NCBI GenBank assembly: GCA_039090855.1 | Contig: CM077013.1 | Span: 135,119,240-135,183,239 of the forward strand | DNA: 64,000 nt | Direction of reading: 5' to 3' | DNA from: Macrothele yani | Lineage: Eukaryota; Arthropoda; Arachnida; Araneae; Macrothelidae | Shown: positions 1-11,377 of the stretch, piece after piece | How the letters are laid out: each line of letters begins with the position of its first letter | How positions within the stretch are numbered: the stretch's first letter is position 1 | The notes under the pieces: model-generated | The model's database searches: none | What the model was told of the DNA's origin: nothing | Seen by the model: only the letters and a program-made list of their open reading frames with translations | Program-made: the position numbers and the translations under genes

Positions 1-141
1 CATGTTTTTAACAGTTTTGTATTATTTCCCAGTGAGACGCCCAATACTGTACGTCTCCCTCTTATGTTTTCTTATGATAAATTAGAATAAAGCGATTTTG
101 AAAACTTGATAAATTACGGCATTGTCGTCCACGACTTATTA

Positions 142-1425
142 TTGGGTTGTCGGAAAAGTCATGACGTATTTTGGCACCCGATGGCGGTTGGGCGGTTTAG
201 GAAGCACTAGAGGCATGCGCGGCTCTGTTATTGCTATGGCATTCGACAGGTGCCAGTTCTAGCTGCAGTCTAAAAGGAATAGTGAGCGATTTGGTTGATT
301 TGCGGAAATTTGATATCAAGTTGAAGATGGAAGACCAAACTGTTCATTTTCGCCATATTTTACTGTTTTATTTCCGTAAAGGGAAGAACGCGTTTCAGGC
401 TTGTGAAAAGTTCTCTAAAGTGTGTGGTGATAATGCTCTACAAGAACGTCAGTTCCAGCGTTGGTTCGCAATATTCCGTGCTGGTGATTTTGACCTCAAT
501 GATGCTCCTCGGTCCGGTAGGCCAACCGAGGTTGATGACGACCAAATCAAGGCATTGGTCCAGTCAAAACCACGTTACACGACACGAGAGATTCAAGACA
601 CATTGCACATCCATCATTCAAGCGTTCATGACCACCTGAAGAAGCTGGGATACGTAAGCAAGCTCGATGTGTGAGTTCCTCATGAACTCAAAGAAGCTCA
701 ATTGACGGCGCGTATTAACATCTGCGATATGCTCATTAAACGTGAGGAAAACAATCCTTTTTTGAAGCGACTGATAACTGGTGATGAAAAGTGAATTGTT
801 TACAACAATGTGCTGCACAAACGGTCTTGGTCCCGACGTGCTGCTTCGCCTCAAACGACATCCAAAGCAGACATTCATCAACGGAAGGTTCTGGTCTCAG
901 TGTGGTGGGATTTTAAAGGTGTTTTTCGAGCTCCTACCACGGAACCAAACAATCAATTCGATTGTGTACTGTCGGCAATTTGACAGTTTGAACGAATCCA
1001 TCATCCAGAAACGTCCAGAGCTCGCTCATCGTAAAGGTGTTGTGTTCCATCACGACAACGCGAGACCACACACAAGTTCGATCACCCGCCAGAAATTATT
1101 GGAGCTTGGGTGGAATGTGTTGCCACACCCAGCATACTCGCCTGAACTTGCGCAGTCAGACTTCCACTTGTTTCGCTCTCTTCAACAGTCCTTGCGTGGT
1201 ATAACGTTCAATTCAGATGAGGCTGTAAATCAGCACCTTGTACAGTTTTCGCCACGAAAGACAGGTCCTTCTATGAACGAGGCATTCTGCAGCTCACATG
1301 AAAGATGGCAAAAGGTTATGGAACGAAACGGGCATTACATCATTGATGGATCTTTGTTCTTTCTATCAATATATTACCTTTGCAAAACATGGCTAAAATA
1401 CGTCATGACTTTTCCGACAACCCAA
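142..1425 (+). mobile_element. mariner element, full length, inactive
   Basis: A complete mariner-size element of 1284 bp bounded by TA on both sides (140-141 and 1426-1427). The terminal inverted repeats begin TTGGGTTGTCGGAAAAGTC and match for about 30 bp. A degraded transposase gene fills the interior. The right end directly abuts the pogo/Tigger remnant that starts near 1430, so it probably inserted at the edge of, or within, that element. Confidence 0.93.
327..1360 (+). pseudogene. mariner transposase (DD34D), broken
   Basis: This would be the cut-and-paste transposase of the surrounding mariner. The start at 327 opens MEDQTVHFR and runs into the helix-turn-helix region with the linker motif RSGRP. 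The frame has TGA at 672 and at 792, both at places where mariners normally have Trp (the second follows TGDEK, which carries the first catalytic Asp). A frameshift near 925 then moves the rest into another frame. That rest carries HDNARPH (second Asp) and SDFHLF (third Asp), with 34 residues between them, the DD34D spacing of mariners. It cannot make a functional protein. Apart from the two Trp-to-stop changes and the shift the protein is well conserved, so the copy is not very old. Confidence 0.9.
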
Positions 1426-1429
1426 TAGT

Positions 1430-2520
1430 ATCTTCATATGTGCACGGTAGCAAAGCACCACGAAATTAGCTCGTCCTTTGTGATTTCCAAGCGCTAATGG
1501 CTTTAATTTATGACTACCATCCGTATACATACAAAGTTTAGAAGTTCCTTAGTGCGTTTTCCTCCTTTACCACTAAAGTCCTGTCAAGCAACAAGTTATA
1601 AAATAACGTGCTTCATCTGCATTGTAGATATCTTTTGCGTTGTATCGAGCTAGAATTTCTGGAAAGATAGGGTACCAGGCCTGAACCGCTTGCATGCTAA
1701 CAGAAGCTGATTCTCCAAATATTTTTTGCATAGAAATTCCTTTTTTAGTTGTAAATCGGTTTAGCCCAAACAACCGTCTGTACAACTAAAATTCTCGATC
1801 TTCATTTCAACGCTTAATTCATTAGCTTTATAGCTTCTATCAACAGTCCTCCAACAGGAATGTTTTTGGCTCAATTATGGCAAAACCACGTAAACAATAC
1901 TTCCTCCAATTGCTTATGTTCACCATTGCATAACTCCATGGATTTCGCCGGTGCGTTATTCTGCAAATCCGACTCCTTGATCTTCTCTCAGTTCTTTAAA
2001 ATTGCAAACAGCGAAGATGGTGCAAGACCAAATTGTCTTACGATCTCACTTTTCGACTTCAAACTTTTCTCACATGCATACAAAACTTTTAACTTTGTTT
2101 TCAAATTCAACCTTTTCTTTTATTCTCCATTTAGAGAAAGAAAACACACGACGTGCACTCGTAAAAAATGTTTCTACTTCCCACCGTCATGGAGACGAGT
2201 AGAAGAAAGCGGTGGGACAGCATCCAAAGAGTCAAGCAGACTAACCACTGATGACTCATCTCTATGTGCAGCTGTAGGCGTTTATCTCCCTACAATCACC
2301 TGGAACTGCAGGGAAAGAATTTGTTGGAAGTCTTTGAAAGAAGAAAGACTGGCCATGAAAGCATCTCGTTATAGCGGGAGCTCCTTAGATTTACCATTCG
2401 TAATACAAAAAGATTTTTCCGATCTTTAACATTAACAAATTGACGGCGCATTTTGAATCTCTCGTAACAGCGGGATTCTCGCTATAATCCGAACTCGTAA
2501 TATCGGACTTTTACTGTAGT
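1430..2520 (-). mobile_element. pogo/Tigger-like DNA transposon remnant
   Basis: A decayed pogo/Tigger transposase can be read on the minus strand in shifting frames. From about 2080 down to 1860 it shows a psq-type helix-turn-helix (KSEIVRQFGL, then AILKN). A CENP-B-like segment (LEEVLFTWF, then AKNIPVGG) follows. From 1785 to 1573 come FGESASV, AVQAWYP and DIYNADEA, where the last holds the first DDE Asp in pogo families. The stretch below reads GSHKLKPLALG, also typical of this family. The outer end near 2518 looks like a pogo terminus (CAGTAAAAGTCCG). The other end is missing, perhaps cut by the mariner. Several stops and frameshifts make it inactive. Confidence 0.72.
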
Positions 2521-2599
2521 TGGGAGCACTTCCAGAGAAAGAAAAAGAACGGTAGAAGAACAAGATTACCTTATTTGTAACGGAAGTTGGGGAGGGGGG

Positions 2600-2650
2600 T
2601 TGAATGCTCCAGGGCAGACGACTTAACGTGCCCATCCGACGCACGGTTCA
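2600..2650 (-). repeat. SINE core fragment
   Basis: A short minus-strand stretch contains GGGCACGTTAAGTCGTC, which matches the central part of the SINE at 16853-17160. No tRNA-like head is present, so this is a relic. Confidence 0.45.
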
Positions 2651-2719
2651 GAGTAACTCAACCTATCTGGAAAAGATCCTGCCACCACTTGATGGAAAGG
2701 GGTTGCTCTAATCACTAGC

Positions 2720-4010
2720 TTCCTCGCGGCCAAACAAGTAGTACATCATCTTAGTTTACTTTTACATTAGCATGTAGCAAACAAATTCTGGGGGGTGCAA
2801 ATGCACTAATGCGTGAGCACGCGCACACACATCTGGGTACGCCACTTCACGATACCCCCTCTTCCTGTCAAAAATGCACATTTGTCTCTTTGGTGCATTG
2901 TTACTTGAATATTCTTAATTTAATTTATACGAAGAAACATACAATTTCAAGTTTTAAAACAAAAATGCGACAATACACAACATTGCACTAGCCGTTTTCA
3001 AGAAACAGTTCAGGGCGCTCACCTCAAAAAAGAAAAGGAAAAAAAGAAATCTGATGCTATCGATTGTCGTAAATTACTATAATTTTCCAACTCGTAGTTT
3101 TATTTTGAAACGAGAAGCGTGATTCGATGCGCACTTTTTTTATTTATTATTATTGTTTTTCGCGATGTATATATTTTTTTTTCCTTTTTCAGAGAACCGC
3201 GTGACCTTGCTGCGGAAAACTGATATTAAGAGGAGATAAAAATGAAAGAAAATTAAAAACAAAACTGGTCCCCGCACGACTTTGCTCGGGATCTACTAGG
3301 ATACAAAAAAGTTCGATTTTTACGGTAGATTTGATTTTTATTATCAGCCTTGGGTTGCCGTCGAAGAAGCAGAGAGTTCACAGAGGTTGCAGGTGATCGC
3401 TTCTTCCAGTTCTAGTACGGTACCGAGCCTTTCTCTCGTTGCACTTCAATGCGATTAAGATTAAAACGATATAAGAGCAGCACACATCGCCATGACCTCA
3501 GTAGCGTGATAGAGGTATTCTTTTAAACAAAAATCGAACCAAGAGAGATACTACACCCAAACAAAGACCAAGACAAATCTCGATTTTCTTACAAAAACTG
3601 CACGTTGCAGAAGTGGTCGCGGAACTGGTCGAAATTTATCAAATGCGCCGTGATCAAGATTTCCTTTGTTGCTGTGTCATGATATAACGCAACCATATCA
3701 AAATAGCGAATCTAAATTTTTCAAAAACGCGAAAGATATCTTTTCCACGTGCGTACAGGTCACAAATATCAATGGAAAATCACATCCCTCTTCACCATGC
3801 ATAAAATTAATTCACTCTTTAAAGCATGGATGTTAAAACTGGTGGTTTTGCTTCCTCACACGGTCAAGGAACTTTGACAAAATAAAAGTGGCATAGCTGC
3901 CAACTACATTTAATGAAAAACCAGAAGATTGCCAAAAAATCCGGAAGATTGCTTAATAATCAGGAAAAAATTTTTGACGTTAGTTTGTTATATAATATAA
4001 AATGTCCGTA
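2720..4010. other. no recognisable gene
   Basis: AT-rich DNA without a convincing coding frame or a repeat I can name. Short frames here have no recognisable domain. Confidence 0.5.
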
Positions 4011-4011
4011 T

Positions 4012-7000
4012 CATCATCATCATCATTGTCAACCATTATCAATCCACTGCTGGACGAAGGTCTCCCCAAGTTTCCTCCACAACGGCCTGTCTTGTGCCAG
4101 TCTCCTCCATGTCACTCCCGCATATTTACGAATTTCATCCACCCATCTCCCATGTGGTCTTTTTCTGGGTCTTTTCCTGTCCCTTGGAATCCAATCTAAA
4201 ATTTCGGCTGTCCATCTATGGTCTGTCCTTCTGGCAGTATGTCCAGCCCATTGCCATTTCAGGGATTTAACTCTGATCATGATGTCTTCCACTCTCGTCA
4301 TTTTTCGGATCCACGAGTTCCTCTTCTTATCTCTCCTGGTTATACCAAGCATGCACCTCTCCATGCTTCTTTGAGTTGTCTGCAGCCTTTGTATGTCTCT
4401 TTTAGTTAAGGTCCACGTCTCTGCACCATACGTAAGCACTGGAAGGATGCATTGATCAAACACTTTTCTTTTAAGACATAATGGCATATTGCTCTTGAAA
4501 ATTATGCTGTTTCTTCCAAAAGCTCTCCAGGCAAGTTTTGTACGCCGATTAATTTCTTCATCAATGTGACCCTCACTTGATATCTGCTGTCCAAGATAAA
4601 CATACGTATCTGTTATCTCCAGTTTTTCTCCATCAATCGATAAATCTTCATTTCTTGTAAAAGCATTGAACATCACTTTTGTCTTCTGAAAGTTCATTTT
4701 TAATCCCACTTCTTTACTCTTGTCAGCAAGTTCCTGGATCATACTCTGCAGCTCTGATGGGGTAGTTGCAAAAATGACTACGTCATCAGCAAAACGAAGG
4801 TGGGTTAGATAATCTCCATTAATCTTTATCCCTTTGTTTTCCCAGTTCAGTGATTGAAAGACATTTTCCAATGCGGCATTAAAGAGCTTCGGAGATATGG
4901 TGTCACCTTGTCTCACTCCCTTTCCAATTTTTATGTGTGTTGTATTTTCAAACAGCCGAATCTTTGCACTTGCATTTTCATAGATGTTATTAATAATATT
5001 AATGTATGCATCTTCAATACCGCAGGATTTCAGAGCCGTGGTAACTGCTGATGGTTTCACCGAATCAAAGGCTTTTTCATAATCGATAAAAGCCATGCAC
5101 AATGGAAGTTCATATTCCCTCGCTCTTTCAATTAGTTCTCTCAGTACGTGGATATGATCTATTGTGCTGTAGCCACTCCTGAATCCAGCTTGTTCTCTCG
5201 GTTGAGCCATGTCCAGTGTTACCTTCAAGCGGTGTGAAAGAACTTTAGTGAAGATTTTATAAACCACTGATAGGAGGCTGATAGGTCTGTAGTTCCTGAG
5301 ATCCTCAATGTCACCTTTTTTATGTAGCAGGATCATTGTAGCATTGTTCCAATCCTCAGGAATCTTCCCTTCATTAAGGCATCGAGTGAAAATTTGGGCG
5401 AGTACTGTTTCAATTTCTCCACTTGCTTCTTGTATGATGTCTATAGTAATTCCATCTTCTCCTGGAGCTTTCCCCCGCTTCATGTTCTTGATTGCATGAA
5501 CAACTTCTGCTGGGAGGACTGGAAGAACTCTGGTACCTTTCATGATGTCTGGAGTACATGTATCATCCCTTTCATATAATTTGGAGTAGAAATCTTTCAC
5601 TCTTGTCAAAATTCCGCCTCTATTTCTTGTTATAGAACCATCTTCTTTTCTCAGAGCCATAATCTGTTTTCTTCCCTTACTGAGATGTCCCTTTGCTATC
5701 TTTAGGCTTTGGTTGTTTTCAATTGCTTTCCTCACTAGCTCACAGTTGAATTTCTTTACGTCTTCAGTGATACTTTTTCGTGCTGTCTTGCATAGCTCTA
5801 TATATTCCACTTTGGAAGTCACATCTTCTTTAGTTGTCCTCATCTCTCTTCCTTTTTGCATCAACATTTTGGTTTTTCCTGATAATTTGTTTACATGCAA
5901 CTTGTTCTTAGACCCAGCTAATTTTGTTGCTGTTTCCATAAGAGCTTTGGTTACTTTTCTGTTAACTTCAGAAATATCCACTTCTTCCGATGTTAGGCCT
6001 TCTAAAGCAGAGAATCTGTTCTTCAGTTCCAACTTGAAAGTATTATGGTGTTTTTTAAGGTTGGTTATGTCAATACATTTTGTTTGTCTTATGAGCTTGC
6101 CACGTTCCAGTTTAGTGTTGAGGTGCATCTTACATCTCACCAATCTATGGTCACTACCTGTGTTGAACTTGTTCAGCACACTGCAGTCTTCGATGACGAA
6201 TTTTTTGTTACACATAATAAAATCAATTTCACTTGTCGTCCCAATTGGATGTCTCCATGTCCATTTCCTGTGTGGCTTTTTCTTGAAAAATGAATTCAAG
6301 ATGAAAAATCCTTCTGCCTCTGCAAACTCAACGAGAGTATTTCCACGCTGGTTTCTGTTGCCGTGACCGAATTTACCTACTGAAGTTTCATTCTGTTGCC
6401 GGTGCCCTATTTTTGCATTGAAATCTCCCATAATTATCTTCAAGTGCTGCTTACCTTTATTATTTAGATGACGAATTTCCTCATAAAATTCTTCAATTTC
6501 TTCTTCAGGATGACTTGTGGTGGGTGCATAAGTTTGAATAATCTGAGCCTGGTATCTTCTCGATAGTTGGATAACGAGTCGTGCAGCTCTGTCAGAGGAA
6601 CTTTCAACTTCTACCACTTTATCCTTCAGTTTCTTGTTTATTATAAATCCAACACCACTAGTTCTGCCAGTATCTGTCCCACGATAATAGAAGAGATGTC
6701 CACTTTTCAGTTCAATGAGATCTTCTCCTTTTCTCCTTACCTCACTTAGCCCGACGATGTCCCACTTGATCCTTTGTAGTTCCTCTTCCAATTCAAGAAG
6801 CCTTGAATCAGAAGATAGGGAGCGTCCGTTGTAGGTAGCAAAGGTCAGCATCAAATGGCAGCCTAGTCCGGTCCTCCGGGGATTCTTAGCACCCTCTGCC
6901 TTCATGTCGCACTGGCCGCTGCCTTGGCCAGGTACATTCCAGCTGCCGGAGACTGAGGGCCAAGATTTAAATTGTAGAGTCATTTTGGAGGTGTTTGGCC

Positions 7001-7070
7001 ATAACTCACCACGCTGGCCAAGCGGGTTGGTGAGTGTGGGATAGCATTTCCTCTGATCCCGATGGTATAT
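4012..7070 (-). mobile_element. RTE-clade LINE, copy A, 5'-truncated
   Basis: A non-LTR retrotransposon on the minus strand. It ends at 4012-4026 in a (CAT)n run, seen as (ATG)n on its own strand; short microsatellite tails instead of poly(A) are typical of the RTE clade. Comparison with copies B and C in this window shows that A loses similarity near 7066, so most of its 5' untranslated region is missing while the coding region is complete. Confidence 0.93.
4029..6983 (-). CDS. RTE endonuclease-reverse transcriptase, intact frame
   Basis: A single 984-residue protein that nicks target DNA and reverse-transcribes its own RNA at the nick. I place the start at 6983 (MTLQFKSWP) because copy B starts at the matching Met and the upstream extension of the frame lies outside the element. 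The N-terminal apurinic-type endonuclease shows LSEVRRKG, TYAPTT, GDFNAKIG and GSDHRLV. The reverse transcriptase shows NYRPISLLS, AFIDYEKAFDS, GVRQGDTISP and the catalytic FADD near residue 728. The C-terminal region (TYGAETW, KWQWAGHTARR, FVQQWIDNG) is shared by RTE relatives. No stop or frameshift interrupts it, so it is the only apparently translatable RTE copy here. Promoter activity is doubtful because the 5' end is truncated. Confidence 0.93.
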   Translation of the reverse strand: MTLQFKSWPSVSGSWNVPGQGSGQCDMKAEGAKNPRRTGLGCHLMLTFATYNGRSLSSDSRLLELEEELQRIKWDIVGLSEVRRKGEDLIELKSGHLFYYRGTDTGRTSGVGFIINKKLKDKVVEVESSSDRAARLVIQLSRRYQAQIIQTYAPTTSHPEEEIEEFYEEIRHLNNKGKQHLKIIMGDFNAKIGHRQQNETSVGKFGHGNRNQRGNTLVEFAEAEGFFILNSFFKKKPHRKWTWRHPIGTTSEIDFIMCNKKFVIEDCSVLNKFNTGSDHRLVRCKMHLNTKLERGKLIRQTKCIDITNLKKHHNTFKLELKNRFSALEGLTSEEVDISEVNRKVTKALMETATKLAGSKNKLHVNKLSGKTKMLMQKGREMRTTKEDVTSKVEYIELCKTARKSITEDVKKFNCELVRKAIENNQSLKIAKGHLSKGRKQIMALRKEDGSITRNRGGILTRVKDFYSKLYERDDTCTPDIMKGTRVLPVLPAEVVHAIKNMKRGKAPGEDGITIDIIQEASGEIETVLAQIFTRCLNEGKIPEDWNNATMILLHKKGDIEDLRNYRPISLLSVVYKIFTKVLSHRLKVTLDMAQPREQAGFRSGYSTIDHIHVLRELIERAREYELPLCMAFIDYEKAFDSVKPSAVTTALKSCGIEDAYINIINNIYENASAKIRLFENTTHIKIGKGVRQGDTISPKLFNAALENVFQSLNWENKGIKINGDYLTHLRFADDVVIFATTPSELQSMIQELADKSKEVGLKMNFQKTKVMFNAFTRNEDLSIDGEKLEITDTYVYLGQQISSEGHIDEEINRRTKLAWRAFGRNSIIFKSNMPLCLKRKVFDQCILPVLTYGAETWTLTKRDIQRLQTTQRSMERCMLGITRRDKKRNSWIRKMTRVEDIMIRVKSLKWQWAGHTARRTDHRWTAEILDWIPRDRKRPRKRPHGRWVDEIRKYAGVTWRRLAQDRPLWRKLGETFVQQWIDNG

Positions 7071-7372
7071 CTTGCAATAAATATCCCCAAGTGATGCACT
7101 CTGTATGATATGATGATTTACGAAGTCATTCATTCGGTGAGATTGACTACGTACCGGATTATGTCTGTAGAATAACAGTTTATACCGTCTAGGCACGTTA
7201 GAAAATATTTAAATTTTTCGCTAAAATACACTAGCGTTTTCGAAACTATTATATGGTTTCATCATCAGGTGTAAAAAAATACACAGATCCTTTCAAATAC
7301 ACACTACTTAAATGACCCCTTGAGGTTATAAAGGCAAGTAATATATCTTACATGATCGTTATGAGCAGGAAC
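7071..7372. other. spacer, nothing recognised
   Basis: AT-rich DNA between the RTE copy and the hAT-like element, with no coding frame or named repeat. Confidence 0.5.
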
Positions 7373-8603
7373 TAGAGCTGACACGGGCTGAGCCCTAACC
7401 GGGCTCGGGCTTCATTTTAAAAACTTCTGGTCGGGCTCGGGCTGCCATATATAGATTTTTTTACCGGTCAGTTTTATCAAATAGTTATTGGTTTTATTTA
7501 TTTATTTATTTTTTAGCAGCAGTTCTCACTCACCGCCAGAAAGTTGTTCTTTTAGTTATGTCTGTTGTTTGGCTATCTGCAGGATGAATGAAATTTAATT
7601 AGTCCCTTTAGGCAAAGCAGTTGTTCCGTCCATGTGAAGCCGGCTGACAGCGACCAGGAAACGGCGACAGACCAGCCAGAGAAAATGCGTTAGAGGTGGG
7701 TGGGTAGGCTGGGGGTGGGGGTCCTAACTTGTAATACGAGGTGTAAAAAGGAAACTGACAGGCGGCAAATATAAGAAAGAGTAAGGGGATAAGGGAACTG
7801 TTTAAATGCACCCTGATTTCCCGATCGGATAAAGGAAAGGAGAATGGATGCCTGGAAGACAGTAAAAAGCCAGTTAAGCTAACAATGTACAGTACTTTCC
7901 CATTCTCTAGTTTTAGGATACCTAGCATTAGTTTCCTGGTGTTGCCGTTAGATATTTAGGATGCCGATGAAGAGATTTTCTGAAGGCGTAAAATAGACCC
8001 AAGATTAATCTCGATTACCCATGACTGTTTACGCATAAGGTTAAATTCTCTCCATAATTGCTTCGTAAAACTATACAGTAGCCGGAAAGACCGACGGGCC
8101 TTTGAAGTTTTCTAATGCTTTTTGTGATCAACATTTAAAACCAGGTACATCTTCCACGTACTGTAAAGAAGTAAATATATACATTGTTATTGTTAGTGTC
8201 ACTGGGACATACTTTTTGTTGATGCCATATAAATTGTGGAACAAGATGAGTACATAAAAATATGGAAGGCACGAAAATGAAACTAGATGTTAAAATCATC
8301 TAAATAGAACTTTTGCTATGATTCCGGTTGGCGCGTGAAAGCTTAGGATCAATTTATAACATACGGCAAAAAAAAAAAATGACCTGATTAAATAGTTTAA
8401 ATTAGATCTACTAAAACTGTTCGTGTCCTTCTGCACTGGGTAGTTTTTACAGCAATTTAAAATTTTCAATAGTTCAAAAAAGTTGCCAAAATAAAGCAAA
8501 ATACGAAACAAAAGTCTACTTCAGGCTCGGGCTCAGACTATGACAAAAATGGCAGACAGTCCTCGGGCTCGGGCCCCCAAAACTGAGCCCGAACTCACCT
8601 CTA
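7373..8603. mobile_element. hAT-like non-autonomous element 1
   Basis: The ends are inverted (TAGAGCTGACACGGGC at left; TAGAGGTGAGTTCGGGC read inward from the right) and are followed by tracts built from CGGGCTCGGGC. An 8-bp near-duplicate flanks it: GCAGGAAC at 7365-7372 and GCAGCAAC at 8604-8611. TAGAG ends with 8-bp duplications fit hAT transposons. The 1.2-kb interior has no transposase I can recognise, so it would depend on a partner. Confidence 0.65.
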
Positions 8604-8611
8604 GCAGCAAC

Positions 8612-10471
8612 ACTGAGGCGCGTGTTTGATTTAAATATCAAATTGTTGTCGAAGTTAGCTATAAAGTGCAGTTGCGGTTTTTGATGAAGATGAGATATTT
8701 AACAAAGCAACATGTTATAGTTTTTGTTAAGATTTCTTAGTCAGTTCACGAAAAATAGTCTCTTCGTTGCTAAGGTGTCTCCAAGGATGGGGTAGAATAA
8801 TGGACCTTATTCACCTCGCATTGCATCATGGGAAAGCTTTTCCGTTTCCGTGGACCAACAGTGGTTTGTTAACATGCGTTTTCCCATTTCTTAACATGGC
8901 GTTACGTTGCAGAGGTTCAGGAAAATCGCGATTTTCGTAAATTTATTAACCACATGCCTAACTTTTGCTCATCGTATGGTTGTGCTAATAAATCCTGTCA
9001 CCTAAATTATATAGAGGTTAAAACAACTTTCCTTAATTTTTTCTCTGAAAAGGATGAAATTGTTAAAGGAATAGCCATTATTTTAACAATTTCGTCTAGC
9101 GTCATGCGAAATGTAAAATGAAGCGTGGTTAATTCTATATTCCCACTTTAACGAAAAAAAATATTAGATGTTACGACACTACGAATCAAAGGCAGTTGAA
9201 ACAACCTTGTAGTGTTCCTTCGAATTTCGATTTCAAAAAAAAAAGGGGGGGGGGATTAATGGTGGATCGGTTACGAATTAAGTTCTTAAGTTCTACATTC
9301 TTCCCCAAAGAAAGAAACAAATATCTATAATTTCTCTTTCATTTAATGTTACGCATTTATTTAATTTTTAAGCAGATTACCTAGCGTGCGAAACCTAGTT
9401 TGTTTCCATATTACGTATTTTCCTGGGCTTCTAAATGTTTTGTTTTGAAGAAAAAAGGTACCCAAGTTTATGTTTCAGATGTTTCATCAATGTCTGACAA
9501 TAAGAACATGAAAAATTAATATACCATGTACGAGAAATGCTCCATTAAAACATGTCGGCGATGCTCTCTAGCGTCATGCGAAATAAGCAACGAACACAAA
9601 ATGGTCTTGGTTTCTTTTTACAACTTTGATTTATTCTTCTACGAAATTAACTTCTTCTTCGCCCTGTAGCTCTATTGATTCGTTGGTAGACTCCATGACG
9701 TTAAGATTGCAAAAATTAGCCAAAAGTAAGGGATAATCAAATAGCGATAACATTGAATCAGCTGCCATGTTGGTCCGCAGAAATAGACTTCTGGAGTCAC
9801 ATGAATAAGGTCCATAGGAGATTCTTCATTACAGCAAGCGTTTGTAAATCTATGTATTACGACTGTTTCGCCATATCGAAGAGTCCAATCGTTAGTGTAT
9901 CCAGTTATAAGGGTTATGTTGTTTTGCAATAGTTACACACGAATTTTTACATGCACTTCAACAAAACGAGGGAAAGATTAATAAAGAAGTCCACTATGCA
10001 TAATTTACTAGATTATGAAATACTCCATCCATACAAGTCAGCAAGAAAAAAAAATTATCTTTTTAGATACCAAGGCAGAATTTAACTTTTTTTTCTTGCT
10101 GCTCTTTGTGTCCCCCCCTACGTGCCAGGAGATCGCAAATTTTTCGTTTTTGATTCCTCAAGAAGTACCTGGCCACTTTCAATGTCCAATTTCTTTTAGT
10201 TTCAAACCTATACTGTTTTCTTCTGCTTTAATTAACATTATCAGGGACACAGACCTGCTTCTGAAGCTGAGAAACACTAAGTGGAGCTAACATTTCTTTT
10301 TCTAGTTTTCCTCAAACACCAATAGGAATCCTGCAGTAAATGTAATAAGTGCCTACACAGACAGGGAGTAGCTCACGGTGGTCTTTAGAACCCACTAACA
10401 AGTGTTAGGATCTTGAAAACATAAAAATAAACTTTACACATATGTTTAATAACGTTATCTTACTTAGGTTT
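8612..10471. other. no recognisable gene; one exact 18-nt repeat
   Basis: No coding domain is visible. An exact 18-nt direct repeat (TCTAGCGTCATGCGAAAT) occurs at 9095-9112 and 9567-9584. Short frames at 9672-9929 (minus) and 10015-10290 (plus) show no domain and no convincing splice context. Confidence 0.5.
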
Positions 10472-11376
10472 TTGATTTCCATAGCATACTCGATGTTTTC
10501 TGTTGTCCGCTGTGGACCGACAATCTCCATAGCATACTCGATGTTTTCCGTCGTCCGTGACGGACCGACGATTTCCATAGCATACTCTGCATTTACCGTA
10601 GTCTGTTGCGGACCGACTATTTCCATAGCATACTCTGCATTTACCGTCGTCTGTTGCGGACCGACGATTTCCATAGCATACTCGGCATTTACCGTCGTCT
10701 GTTGCGGACCGACGATTTCCATAGCATACTCAACATTTACCGTCGTCTGTTGCGGACCGACGATTTCCATAGCATACTCGACATTTACCGTCGTCCGTGA
10801 CGGACCGACGATTTCCATAGCGTACTCGACATTTACTGTCGTCTGTTGCGGACCGACGATTTCCATAGCATACTCGACATTTACCGTCGTCCGTGACGGA
10901 CCGACGATTTCCATAGCGTACTCGACATTTATCGTCGTCTCTTGCGGACCGACGATTTCCATAGCGTACTCGACATTTATCGTCGTCCGTAGAGGACCGA
11001 CGATTTCCATAGCATGCATGCACTATGCTTTCCGCCGTCCGTAGAGGACCGACGATTTTCATAGCATGCACTATGTTTTCCGTCCTCCGTAGAGGACCGA
11101 CGATTTTCATAGCATGCACTATGTTTTCCGTCCTCCGCAGAGGACCGACGATTTCCGTAGTATGCACTATGTTTTCCGTCCTCCGCAGAGGACCGATGAT
11201 TTCCGTAGCATGCACTATGTTTTCCGTCCTCCGTAGAAGACCGACGATTTCCATAGCACGCACTATGTTTTCCGTCCTCCGCAGAGGACCAACGATTTTC
11301 ATAGCATGCACTATGTTTTCCGTCCTCCGCAGAGGACCGACGATTTTCATAGCATGCACTATGTTTTCCGTCCTCC
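10472..11376. repeat. 48-bp minisatellite, about 19 units
   Basis: Tandem units exactly 48 bp long, in two blocks. About 12 units (to about 11010) contain CATACTCGACATTTACCG. About 7 units (from about 11040) contain CATGCACTATGTTTTCC. Each unit carries a GC-rich inverted repeat: GTCYGTTGCGGAC or GTCCGTGACGGAC in the first block, GTCCTCCGCAGAGGAC in the second. The unit is a multiple of three, so several frames on both strands stay open for 130-240 codons. I read this as a property of the repeat and not as a gene. Confidence 0.93.
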
Positions 11377-11377
11377 G

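Noticed and set aside
4029..6366. Plus-strand frames inside the RTE copies (for example 5713-6366, and similar ones in copies B and C)
   Set aside because: They are antisense shadows of the RTE protein and carry no domain.
6984..7196. 71-residue N-terminal extension of the RTE protein of copy A
   Set aside because: It runs upstream of the Met used in copy B and out of the element into flanking DNA; the homologous start is at 6983.
9672..9929. Possible host exon with hydrophobic C-terminal part (minus strand)
   Set aside because: No domain, no convincing splice sites and no second exon nearby.
10472..11376. CRISPR-like array
   Set aside because: Units are contiguous and repetitive throughout with no unique spacers, and the genome is eukaryotic.
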